NCBI GenBank assembly: GCA_020466095.1
Contig: CM035806.1
Location: forward strand, 111,100,139 to 111,164,138
Origin: Chlorops oryzae
Lineage: Eukaryota; Arthropoda; Insecta; Diptera; Chloropidae
Reading direction: 5' to 3'
DNA length: 64,000 bases
Below are positions 54,617 to 64,000 of this stretch, one piece after another. The position numbers and the translations under genes are program-made. The first letter of the stretch is position 1. The number at the start of each line of letters is the position of its first letter. The notes beneath the pieces are model-generated. The model was not told the origin of the DNA. It was given only the letters and a program-made list of their open reading frames with translations, and ran no database searches.

Positions 54617-56022
54617 CCCAGTCGGCAATCGGCTCAGGCATGAATTTGTTCTTCAATGAATTCATCGATGAAATAACTGAAAAATTTAATGTCGAAAAGA
54701 TTCATGCATAGTAAGGCAAACATTCAGCTATAGCGGACCGAGCAGTTTTAGGGCAGCCGGTCTATTTTCTTAAGAACCATAAAACCATAAAAGAAGAGAA
54801 AAAAAATATATCCTTAAAAAATTTCTCGGTCCGCTTTCGGTGAATTTTTGCCTTACTGTACCTGCACTTTTTCTTATGAACAGAAACTATGGAATAAACG
54901 CACAAGCCGACTAGATCATTGAAAAATTTTCGCTCCGCTATAGCTGAATTTTCCGCTTACTAAACATGAATTTTTTCAGAATAGTAGCGATCGTGAATTT
55001 CCGTGGAAAAACAAAGCGTTTAGTGTTTTAGTTTTTTTTTTTTTTACTAAAAACTGTCAATTGAAGTGCGACATCCAATAAAGCAACACGGATCGGGTTA
55101 ATCAAATAAAAAGTAAAAAAAATAAATTAGAAATATAAAATATTTAAGTGAAATAATCACTCACAAACCTTCCCAGCGAAAACCCGGTATATTACAATTT
55201 CAATCACTTGAAAATTACATAATAATACGTTTTTTTTACTTTAGAAACCTGTAAAAAGGACGGCTATACGCCGAAATCTCATGCAGATAGCATGGGGAAA
55301 GCTTTCAGGCTGGGAAAAGGGACATTCTACAGGTGCGAAAGCCTGAAAAGGATAAGAATTAATTTTGTTAAAAAAAAAAATATATTATGAACTTTTTTAT
55401 TTTTTATTAATAAGCCAGCAGTGGAAACCGTCACAACTCTGAACACTTTTTTATACTAATATGTTAATTTTTTTGTTTAAGAATTACCTTTTTTGTTTTT
55501 TATTTAATAAAATGAACTGATTTTGAATATAAAACAAATTTTTTTCCGATTTATAAATCCTCCAAATAGGAATATTTTCTACAATGAATTCAACAATCTT
55601 TTTTTCATTGTAGAACTCATATATGAATTTTTTGTGCATTTTCAAAAGAAGAGGTCGTTCACTATGCCTTACCATATGTAAGCTATGTAAGCTATCATTT
55701 CCACGATAGCGGACCGAAAACACGCTCGCTATTCATGACTATTTCGACCATTTTCAAACGAAGCTTTCCGCGATAGCGGACCGAAAATACGCGAGCGCTT
55801 CCAAGAATTCATTTCGTGTCATTTCTCTTGCGCCGCTATCCATGACTATTTCGACCATTTTCAAATTAAGTTTTCAGCGATAGCGGACCGAAAAATAAAT
55901 AAAAACTATACCTTACATTTCCTAGGACATCGCAATGTTAATTTTCAACGATGAATTCAGCAATAGTCCATAGAGGCTATTGCAGAAAAAGTTGCTGATA
56001 AACCTTACACTTGCCGACTGGG
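54617..56022. mobile_element. CCCAGTCGGC-ended element with AGCGGACCGA array
   Basis: Inverted ends CCCAGTCGGCAA. GATAGCGGACCGAAAA or close variants occur at about 54732, 55704, 55770 and 55877 and inverted at about 54828 and 54940, so at least six copies lie near the two ends, a likely transposase-binding array. No transposase seen. The end motif is shared with the element at 10323-11581. No target duplication found. Confidence 0.55.
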
Positions 56023-56344
56023 AAACGTCGTCAATGCAAATTAGACCCAGCATCGAAAGCGAGTACTCCTAGAGTAATCTTAGAGCACTCTCAAAAGGGA
56101 GTACTACTACTCCCTTTTAATTTGCCAACCAATGCTTTCAAGTGTCTTTTTTTAACATTGAGCTGTCATTGGAAAAAACTACTCACTATTTAGGTACAAA
56201 AGCGAGTACTTCAAGAGTACTCCCAAAAGGAGCATTTCTGCTTTTTATGGAAAAAAAAGTTTTTTAACATCTATTTTGTTTTTTTCTTTTTTGTTTGCTT
56301 TTTTTTCTTTATTTAAAAAACTTTTATTTTCTTATTTCTTTTTT

Positions 56345-56415
56345 AATTTTCTCGCCTCGAATGAACTTCGAACCGCTGATCTCTTGGGTTGCGTCTTAAC
56401 CATTTCGCTAAACAT
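56345..56415 (-). repeat. tRNA-like module, third copy
   Basis: On the minus strand: TTTAGCGAAATGGTTAAGAC (A-box side) and GGTTCGAAGTTC (B-box), followed by GAGGCGAGAAAATT. Matches the module at 50527-50601 at most A-box positions. Confidence 0.6.
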
Positions 56416-56516
56416 GCAAATTTAATTTATTTGTCAAAACGCTAATTTGAGTTTTTGGTTGCTCAAGTTTATGTGAAACGCGCGTTTAGGATTTATCACA
56501 ACAAAAAATTGAATGA

Positions 56517-57115
56517 AATTTGAAAAATGTGGATTTTTTTGAATTTATTTCGAAATTTTTTGAATTCATTTTGATATATTTATTCGGTAAAAATTCTGAA
56601 AATCATTTTTTTGAAACTTTGAAACAATAACTGCGTATTTTACGTTTTCAAAATGTTATGGTATGCTGAAATTGGTAGAAAATTTTAGAAGTTATTAGGA
56701 ATTTTCCGACTCTACTCAAATTCAAAATGCTTCAGGCAGTTCCAAACTGGTCCAAAAAGGACTAGTTGTAACCAGATTTTTGAAAAAGTTTAAGTGTCAA
56801 AATTCTTAGAATTTTTCACTTGTTCTATATATGATTTTTCATCAAAATCGGACGTCGGCAGCGGTTTGAATGCATGTTCGACGATTTTTGCATGATGCAT
56901 TTTGAATTTGAGTACAGTCGGAAAACTCCTTATTACTTCTACAAATTTCTACCAATTTCAGCATACAATAAAATTTTGGAAACGTAAAATACGCAGTTAT
57001 TGCATCAAAGCAAAATAATGATTTTCAGAATTTTAACCGAATAAATATATCAAAATGAAATCAAAAAATTTCGAAAAAAATTCAAAAAAATCAAATTTTT
57101 TAAATTTGAATAGCT
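56517..57115. repeat. Fold-back repeat, arms about 225 bp
   Basis: Left arm 56517-56745 and right arm 56890-57115 are imperfect inverted copies sharing AAAATGATTTTC-type and ACGTAAAATACGCAGTTATTG sequence in opposite orientation. Spacer about 145 bp. No ORF. Confidence 0.65.
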
Positions 57116-57576
57116 ATAGTTCTTGAAGTAAAACTTAAATTGAAACACATGATACATCATTGTAAAGGTGCATTCTTCTCCTTTTAAGCAAGCTACATTA
57201 AATGCAAAACACATACATACTTCCTGAGATTTTGAGCAAAATCTAGAAATTGGCGCAAAAATTTCAAAAATCGTCCTCCTGACCACAAAATCAAACTTTA
57301 ATAAAAATAAAAAAAAAAAATTATTTTCCTTCATTATTAAGGTATAAGTAGTCGGAATCTGATATACAGAAGTCAGAAACAAAAATCGTGTTTACTTGTG
57401 TTATTGAACGAACTCATCCACCTTCGATCTCAAAGGGAGTAAACTTAAGTGTACTCGCCTTTCATATGTGAATCTGTTTTATTGGGAGTACTCGGTTAGG
57501 GAGTATTTTAAGATTTATTGTTTGTAATTGCACTGCTTTACAAATTTCGAAATTATAAAAAGCAAATGAATATTTT

Positions 57577-58408
57577 AGTCCGGTCAAATTAGACCAAAAA
57601 ATAAGTGGGAGGTTACATAAATTCCCACCAAGCTGAAAGTCGGCATGATTGTTTAAAATATAATAAAATATAAAATTGGAAAGTTCCCCATCATTCCCCT
57701 GTATGGAAAAAATTTTATTCAAGGTCAAAGGTAAAAAAAATCAGTTTTTCGCGATTTTCAGCAAAACGGTAAGTTTTATCATAAAAATACCTTAGATAAA
57801 AATTGTAGATCATACGATTATCTACAAAAAATGTCTACATGTCTTTTTTCCTACGTACTACTGAATTACTATTTTTAAAAACTTCAGCACATTGAACTAA
57901 ATTTTGTTTTTCAAACATTTTGAAAGCTGTTATTTTACCCCTCCTGTAAAATGCAGATGTTGTATCACAGCCAGTTATTGCGTGTAAAAATAGTACATTA
58001 TTTTGACACTTTGCAAAAGCAGATAAACTTTTTGATGAATATATTTCCGATTGATGTTGAGATTTTCCTGGTTTTAAGCGTACTTATGCATATTATGACG
58101 ATTACAGCTTTTACAACTTTTTGGATCGTTATATCTCAAAAACGGTAGTTCGTAGGAAAAAAGACATATAGACATTTTTTGTAGATAATCGTATGATCTA
58201 CAATTTATTTTAATGATAAAACTTACCGTTTTGCTGAAAATCGCGAAAAACTGATTTTTTTGACCTTTGACCTTGAATAAAATTTTTTCCATACAGGGGA
58301 ATGATGGGGAACTTTCCAATTTTATTTTTTATTATATTTTAAACAATCATGCCGATTTTCAGCCTGGTGGGAATTTATGTAACCTTGAATGTCTAATTTG
58401 ACCGGACT
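57577..58408. mobile_element. Fold-back element with AGTCCGGTCAAATTAGAC ends
   Basis: Arms 57577-57870 and 58136-58408 are inverted copies, including GTAGATCATACGATTATCTA and CATTCCCCTGTATGGAAAAA. The spacer of about 265 bp has no transposase. Target duplication unclear. Confidence 0.7.
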
Positions 58409-59188
58409 ATTTGTACAATTTTCCCGTAGATCTCGGCCTCCTAAGCAAGAAAAAAATTTTTTTTAATTTTTCTATGGAAGAGATTTTGAGAAAAAAATTT
58501 TTGAAATTTTTTTCAGTGCATTTCGTAGGTGTACTTGCTATTTCAAGCATATCTCTGGCCCCGATCTACCGATTTTAATATATATTTTTTTAAATTATAG
58601 ATAATTAAGCTCCCTACAACTTTAACAAACAAAGTTTTTGATTTACATGAGTAGTTTTAGTGCTAGAGGTGCAATTATACAAGAAAATTGTGTTTTTTTC
58701 TAAAAAATCAGTGTAAATTTTTCATATAAAAATCTGTAAAAAATAGAAATCGAAGTGGCAAACCCATTTTCAAATTTTTTACGTATAGTTAAGTATTTCT
58801 TTTAAAAAACAAGCCCTGTTTGGCTAAAATCGGTGGAAATTTTACGGAGCTATGATTTTTTTTGCCAAAACACTAAAAAATCGATATTTCACAATTTTTG
58901 CTTTGTTCACAAAACTTGTACATATGAGCCGAAATTATTTTATGAAGGTGCAATTGAGTAAATTTTCACATAAATAAATGCATAAATGCTACCTGTTTAT
59001 TGATTAAAAATGAATGTCGTTTTGCCCTGCCTTTTAGAATATTGTGGTGGATTTGTTTACCTGTCGGTCTCAATGACCTGAACCAGATAAAAAAAAGGGT
59101 ACAGTGCTTTCCCTTAGTGGGAAAATATAAGGTATCATGAATATGTTTTGAGCGTTAACATCAGTTTTTATACTATGTGTGTTTCTTT

Positions 59189-60426
59189 CAGGCGCGCAGC
59201 CAGGGGGGGGGGTTTTGGGGGTTCAAACCCCCCCGCCCCCCCAAATTAAGGAAAAAATACACGACACAGCTTACATTTCTACATCGCCGTCCTACAAACT
59301 CTTTTATTAAGTTTTATGATGCAATAATTTTAGTTCTTGACCGAATTTCCTCTTGGAATGATCAAAATGTGTCAAGTCAGTCTAATTTATTAAAATGTGC
59401 CTTACAAAAAGGCGAATTTCTTATATCTCTTCATTGTATAAATCAAGTTTTTAGTTACACATTTGTTCTATGTAAATATTTACAAGGTAGAAACATTGAT
59501 CTCAAATATGCTGTTGTCCTAGCAGATATATGCTTAGAGAATATTCAAACCTTAAGAAGTAACGCTGAGGAAGAATTTCAGAAATTGTTTAAAAACGCTG
59601 AGAAGCAAGCTTTATCAAGCGGACTTATTTTGAAAAAATCTAGGCTCGCACATTCTCAGGACCACGAAGCACATTTTCATACTAAAAGTGTTGAATATTA
59701 TTATCGTATTTCCCTTTATTTACCTTTTGTGGATGCATTTATTGTCAACTTAACCAATCGCTTTTCAAAACACAAGGATATTCTTCTTGGTTTTCAAGTT
59801 TTATTTCCTCAAAGCGATACTGCAAAAGTTGATGATTTTTTAGACAAATTTAAAAAACTCTTTCAGTTTTATCAAGATGATTTAGAGGGAAATTTTGATG
59901 ATTCAAAAATGGAGCTCACTATTTGGTATAAATTAATTAATAATTTAGAAAAAAATGAAAGACCAAAAACAGTGTTTGACGCTATAAAATTTTGTAAAAA
60001 AGATATTTTACCAACTATTTTTATTTTATTAACTATTTTGGCTACTCTTCCAATAACCACATGTGAAAATGAGAGTTCGTTTTCAACTCTCCGCCGACTC
60101 AAAACTTATCTTAGATCTACAATGACAGAACAGAGGTTAAATGCCTTAGCACTCCTCTACGTCCATCGAGATCTTACTCCCAGTGTAGAGGACATACTAA
60201 ATAAACTTGCTGAAAGCAAGCGCAGACTTAACATTGCACTTTAAATTGAATAAGTTCCTTCGAAAATACTTTTTTTTACTTTGTACACCTTATAAAAATG
60301 TAAAATATTTATGTAAATATATTTTAATTATATATTTTGTAAGCTTTTTACGAAAATAAAAATAAAAAATATTTAGAAAAATTTTCTGCGAACCCCCCCC
60401 AAATTGAAATCCTGGCTGCGCGCCTG
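59189..60426 (+). mobile_element. hAT element (CAGGCGCGCAGCCAGG ends), 1238 bp
   Basis: Inverted ends CAGGCGCGCAGCCAGG with the 8-bp duplication GTTTCTTT at 59181-59188 and 60427-60434. Subterminal G/C runs at both ends. It carries a long ORF for the C-terminal half of a hAT transposase. Nested within the larger inverted-repeat element. Confidence 0.93.
59251..60244 (+). pseudogene. hAT transposase (zf-MYM/TTF-type), N-terminally deleted
   Basis: The frame is open from 59177, inside the left inverted repeat, to the stop at 60242-60244. Recognisable protein starts near KLRKKYTTQLTFLHRRPTNS. The body (SWNDQNVSSQSNLLKC, EYYYRISLYLPFVDAFI, HKDILLGFQVLFP) matches hAT transposases with TTF zinc fingers and DUF4371. 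The C-terminus has the dimerisation motif ILATLPITTCENESSFSTL, RRLKTYLRSTM and RLNALALLYVHRD. The zinc finger, DUF4371 part and first catalytic residues are missing, so it is about half the usual length. The retained reading frame has no stops, consistent with a fairly recent deletion derivative. Original role: 8-bp-target cut-and-paste transposition. Confidence 0.85.
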
Positions 60427-60687
60427 GTTTCTTTACTTGCAATTTTGCCTATTTCATTCAGCGTAGTATAAAATACCTGACGTTTTGCATACTTTAAATA
60501 CATACTTTAAATACATACTTTACATATATACTTACATGCAGTACAGAAAATTTATGGCAACATATAAAAGGGTAACACTTATGCGTTTAGATTAGTAGTC
60601 TTGAACTAAATTTTGAAGAGCGTACATCAATTAAAAATAAAACAAATTTTAAAATATAAAAAAAAGAGTAAAAGAACTCGTGTATTC

Positions 60688-62385
60688 ATGTGCAAAAACA
60701 ATTCGGACGATTTTTGCAATGTTTGTGGATTATATATGTTAAAAAATAAAGGATTGACGTTTACTGAAGCACTGCAAAAGCACTATTTCCATTACTTCGG
60801 TGTTTTGCCAACTCTCAATGAGCCGTGGACGCCTAAAAGAATATGTGACCTATGTCATAGAAAGTTATCAAAATGGGCTTCTGGAGAACGGCAAGAAATA
60901 AAAATTTAATACGCTATAAAAAAAAAACTAACTATTTGCATTCTAGCTGTTGCATGGATTTTGACACGGCAATGGAATGGAGTGAACCCTTTTGTCACTC
61001 GGTGGACTGCTATTTTTGCCTTAGTGTAAGAAGTGGATTTGGAAAAAATTTTAAATGGGAATACGCAAAAGTTGATTCGGTAAAATTTCCTCTACCTCAT
61101 TCAAGTGATGTGCCTTATCCAGAATTCCCTGGCTCAGCACCCAAAATAGAAGGAGCATCAGAGGAAATGCTGGGGTCTAGTGGAAGTCAGTTTGAAACAA
61201 GTTTAACGCAACGAATACTCTCACAGCCCGAATTAAATGACTGGATTCGTGATTTTGGGTTTCCAATGGGTAAAGCTGAACTTTTTGCATCTAGAATGAA
61301 AGAACGCGGATTTGTAGCTCCTGATGTCAAAACAAGCATTTACAGAAATCGGCACTTGCAATACGGAAAATTCTACGCAAAAGAAGACGATATCTGTTTC
61401 TGTAGCAATATTTTAGGCCTATTCGAAGAGCTCAATGAAGTCTACAATCCCGGAGAGTGGCGTTTACTTATCGATAGCAACAAAGAGAGCTTAAAAGCTG
61501 TCCTCCTACACAATGGCAATCAAAAACCGTCTCTTCCTGTCGCATATGCATCGCATTCTAAAGAAACCTACTAAACAATGAAAACGCTCTTGGATCTTAT
61601 TGAATATGACAAGCATAAATGGAAAATATGCGCTGATCTCAAGGTAGTGGCAATTCTGTGCGGGCTTCAAGGAGGATATACAAAATATTGTTGTTTTTTG
61701 TGCAAGTGGGATAGTCGCGCTGACCACTTACCCTATATTAAAAAAAATTGGCCTTTGCGAACCAACATTATAGTTTATATAAGACAATATTCAACGCACT
61801 GCTCTTGTTGATAAAAATAATATTATATTACCGCCATTGCATATAAAATTAGGACTTGCTAAGAAATTTATAAAAAAATTGGCAAAAGATGGAACACAGG
61901 AAGCTTTTGCCCGCTTAAAGGCGATCTTTTCCTACCTTTCACACGCAAAACTCAAGGAAGGAGTTCTAAATGGTCCAGAAATACGTAAACTTTTGCAAGA
62001 CGACGAGTTCTCAAGCCTTTTGTCACCAGTCGAAGCAGCAGCGTGGAGCTCATTCAAACTTGTTGTACACAATTTTTTGGCCAACCACAAAAGTCCAGAT
62101 TACAAGCAAATAGTAAATAACCTACTAAAGAATTATAAGAAAGCCGAAGTACACATGTCGTTGAAGATCCACTTTCTCGATTCGCACTTGGATTTTTTTC
62201 CTGAAAACTTAGGAGACGTAAGCGATGAGCATGGCGAACGTTTTCATCAGCAATTAAAGGATATTGAAAATCGCTATAGCGGCCTTTTCGACACGGCAAT
62301 GATGGGTGATTACGCGTGGTCCTTTGTGCGTGAAAATGATGGTAGTAAATTTAAAAGACAAAGCGGAAGCAAGCAATTTTTTTAA
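60688..62385 (+). pseudogene. Unassigned transposase-like protein with N-terminal zinc cluster
   Basis: Pieces in order: 60688-60909, MCKNNSDDFCNVCGLYMLKN and ICDLCHRKLSKW (a CxxC...CxxC cluster). A shifted frame 60945-61574 gives MEWSEPFCHSVDCYFCL, LTQRILSQPELNDWIRDFGF, YRNRHLQYGKFYAKEDDI, EWRLLIDSNKESLKAVLLHN and a stop that replaces lysine at 61572. Same frame to about 61770: WKICADLKVVAIL, YTKYCCFLCKWDSR. Shifted again, 61837-62385: LPPLHIKLGLAKKFIKKL, MSLKIHFLDSHLDFFPENLG, SDEHGERFHQ. I have seen similar predicted proteins in arthropods but cannot name a superfamily. Conserved acidic residues (LIDS, CADL, SDEHGE) could form a DDE-type site; that is inference. About 560 codons with one stop and two or more frameshifts. 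Confidence 0.6.
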
Positions 62386-62971
62386 ATTGTATAAAAATAA
62401 TTTTTGAAATAAATGTTTATTTCTTTAACACTTTTGCATTAGAGCTTATTTCACAAATGTTTTACAGGAGCTGTACCAATTTGGTAGTTCATGTTGTCTT
62501 AAAGTGGGCATCACAGCGGCCCCGGTGTATCGAAGACCTGTAGTCAAATAATCCCAAATCAAGACTGTTTTTATTTTTTTCAAAATAATATGTGAAAATT
62601 TTCTCAATTGCACCTTCATAAAATAATTTCGACTCATATGGACAAGTTTTGTGAACAAAGCAAAAATTGTGAAATATCGATTTTTTAGTGTTTTGGCAAA
62701 AAAATCATAGCTCCGTAAATTTTCCACCGATTTTAGCCAAACAGGGCTTATTTTTTAGAAGAAATACTTAACTATACGTAAAAATTTGAAAATGGGTTTG
62801 CCACTTCGATTTTTATTTTTTACAGATTTTTATATGAAAAATTTACCCTGATTTTTTAGAAAAAAAAAACACAATTTTCTTGCACCTCTAGCACTAAAAC
62901 TACTCATGCAAATCAAAAACTTTGTTTGTAAAAGTTGTAGGGAGCTTAATTATCTATAATTTAAAAAAAAA

Positions 62972-63600
62972 CAAGTAAAGAAGTTTACATCGGCTAAGCC
63001 GATTGCACACATACCTTTTCCTCAGCCTAAAATATGTTAAAACATTACCTTAACAAAAATTCCTGCCGTTTTCGTTGTTCTAGCTTGGATATCTATTTAT
63101 ACCTTATCTGTACTTCGATTTAGCTTCTAAAACTCGAGATTATTATTAAGCACAAAATTTTCGCGGATGTGAGCATGGTCAAGTTTTAACCGTTAGAGGA
63201 CATTTTGTCTAGCTGCGAAATCCTCAATTCAAAATAGTGAAAATCAAATTTTTGCGAATTTCGCGAATGATGGTCTCAATCAAATTTTAACCCTTAGAGG
63301 ACATTTTGTTTAGCTGCGAAATACTCAATTCAAAACTGTGAAAATCAAATTTTCGCGAATTTCGCGGATGGTGGTCTTGATCAAATTTTAACCCTTAGAG
63401 GACATTTTGTGTAGCTGCGAAATACTCAATTCAAAATAGTGAAAATCAAATTTTCGCGAATTTCGCGAATGGTGGTCATGGCCAAATTTTAACCTTAAGT
63501 GACGACTTTATTTGGAGGCAAAATACACAATCAGAAGAAGCAAAACAAACAAAAAAATCATTTTTGTATACAGATATGAGAATTAGAGAGAAAGAGTGTT
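62972..63600 (-). mobile_element. DINE-like element with three to four minisatellite monomers
   Basis: Inverted: starts CAAGTAAAGAAG (3' terminus), hairpin TCGGCTAAGCCGA, then monomers with AATTTCGCGAATGGTGGTC to about 63500, then the AAAACACTCTTTCTC region (inverted at 63580-63603) matching 12650-12660. It interrupts the right arm of the inverted-repeat element. Confidence 0.7.
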
Positions 63601-63686
63601 TTTATACCCAGCGTAAGCGGGGTATATTAGTTTTGTGCGAATCTTGTAACAGGGAGAACTAAGCTCCGGAGATATAGACATATATA
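63601..63686 (+). mobile_element. DINE-like end fragment cut by mariner
   Basis: TTTATACCCAGCGTAAGCGG through CTCCGGAGATATAGACATATA matches the left arm at 42072-42160. The match is broken at a TA by the mariner at 63687. Confidence 0.75.
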
Positions 63687-64000
63687 TTAGGTGTAGTAAA
63701 AAGAAATCCATTATTTTTGCATTAAATTGAGGGCATTATTTAAGATAGTTAGAATGACCCGATTTAGGTCAAATATGCGCCGTTTTGTTCGATAACTTGT
63801 TGCCATTTTAAAGGTAATTTCATTACGCCTCTCTCATAGAAGCCCTCGTTCCTATTAGCAAAAAATTGAGACAGTCGAATTTCAGAAGCCTCTCTTGAAG
63901 CGAATGTTTCACCAGCAAAATTGTTCGCCATGGACAGGAACAGATGGTAATCACTTGGTGCCAGGTCCGGACTATAAGGTGGATGCAGAAGAACCTCCCA
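63687..64000 (-). mobile_element. mariner element, copy 3, cut by window edge
   Basis: Starts TTAGGTGTAGTAAAAAGAAA after TA at 63685-63686. Almost identical to the matching end of copy 1. Confidence 0.95.
63764..64000 (-). CDS. mariner transposase C-terminus, open to window edge
   Basis: 78 codons plus the stop at 63766-63764. Contains HPPYSPDLAPSDYHLFLSMA (third catalytic Asp), FASREASEIRLSQFFANRNE and GVMKLPLKWQQVIEQNGAYL. At the edge it has TGG where copy 1 has its second TGA. No lesion in the visible part, so this is the best candidate in the window for an intact transposase. The start and the first two catalytic residues lie beyond 64000. Confidence 0.9.
   Translation of the reverse strand, partial: WEVLLHPPYSPDLAPSDYHLFLSMANNFAGETFASREASEIRLSQFFANRNEGFYERGVMKLPLKWQQVIEQNGAYLT

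Larger units (their letters stand above)
56056..57510. mobile_element. Inverted-repeat element with GCGAGTACTC ends
   Basis: AAAGCGAGTACTCC at 56056 and AAAGCGAGTACTTC at 56199 are both related to the inverted GGCGAGTACACTTAAGTTTA near 57440-57462. GAGTACTC-like palindromes abound near both ends. It contains the tRNA-like module at 56345-56415 and the fold-back at 56517-57115. Borders approximate. Confidence 0.45.
58584..62970. mobile_element. Element with ~390-bp inverted repeats and an unassigned transposase-like gene
   Basis: 58584-58973 and 62590-62970 are inverted copies (AGATAATTAAGCTCCCTACA and AAATCGATATTTCACAATTT in each), about 95% alike by eye. Between them lies one gene (60688-62385) plus a nested hAT (59189-60426). 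Both arms may extend further: the right arm is cut by a DINE-like insert at 62972 and the left outer border is unclear. Gene position between long inverted repeats is the layout of an autonomous DNA transposon. Confidence 0.65.

Noticed and set aside
59208..59245. G-quadruplex-type regulatory site
   Set aside because: The G and C runs are subterminal sequence of the hAT ends and recur at its right end.

Overview
This is AT-rich, gene-poor eukaryotic DNA from an insect, most likely a brachyceran fly. The evidence is a mellifera-type mariner, jockey-clade non-LTR elements, a BEL/Pao element whose gag carries a PHD finger, and many repeats with the TATACC...GGTATATTA start and GACATGTCCGTC core known from DINE-1/INE-1 (Helentron-type) elements. 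The species cannot be fixed from the sequence. I found no convincing intact host gene. Nearly everything recognisable is transposable-element DNA, much of it nested, and target-site duplications (TSDs) give the exact borders of many insertions.

Layout. 1-7.2 kb: a large fold-back repeat, a Harbinger-type MITE, a 1.36-kb element with a small ORF, a hairpin MITE and a worn Harbinger relic. 7.2-9.85 kb: mostly featureless AT-rich DNA. 9.87-11.67 kb: a hAT relic holding a nested CCCAGTCGG-ended element that itself holds a palindromic MITE. 12.3-14.3 kb: a minisatellite-bearing DINE-like element. 14.75-17.3 kb: a decayed jockey copy (minus strand). 17.3-21.2 kb: several MITEs and one reverse-transcriptase relic split by three separate insertions. 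21.3-22.6 kb: a mariner with only two nonsense codons. 23.8-26.3 kb: a hAT relic (with a pogo-like MITE inside it) and a TTAA-flanked element. 26.3-37.9 kb: a gag-like gene split by a BEL/Pao element, which is itself split in its left LTR by a fold-back hAT-like element and in its gag by a Harbinger element, which in turn carries a DINE-like insert. 38.8-42.9 kb: DINE-like repeats, a second mariner in an AT microsatellite, and a small hAT MITE. 43.2-49.8 kb: a second gag-like gene and a nearly intact jockey-clade element. 50-58.4 kb: tRNA-like modules inside MITEs, two coding relics and long fold-back elements. 58.6-63 kb: an element with about 390-bp inverted repeats and an unrecognised transposase-like gene, with a hAT nested inside. 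63-64 kb: two DINE-like pieces and a third mariner cut by the window edge.

Nothing here works as a host pathway. The interest lies in the nesting order, several probably young elements (mariner, jockey copy 2, the 28.5-kb fold-back), the shared 3' ends of the two DINE-like families, and the unassigned element at 58.6-63 kb.
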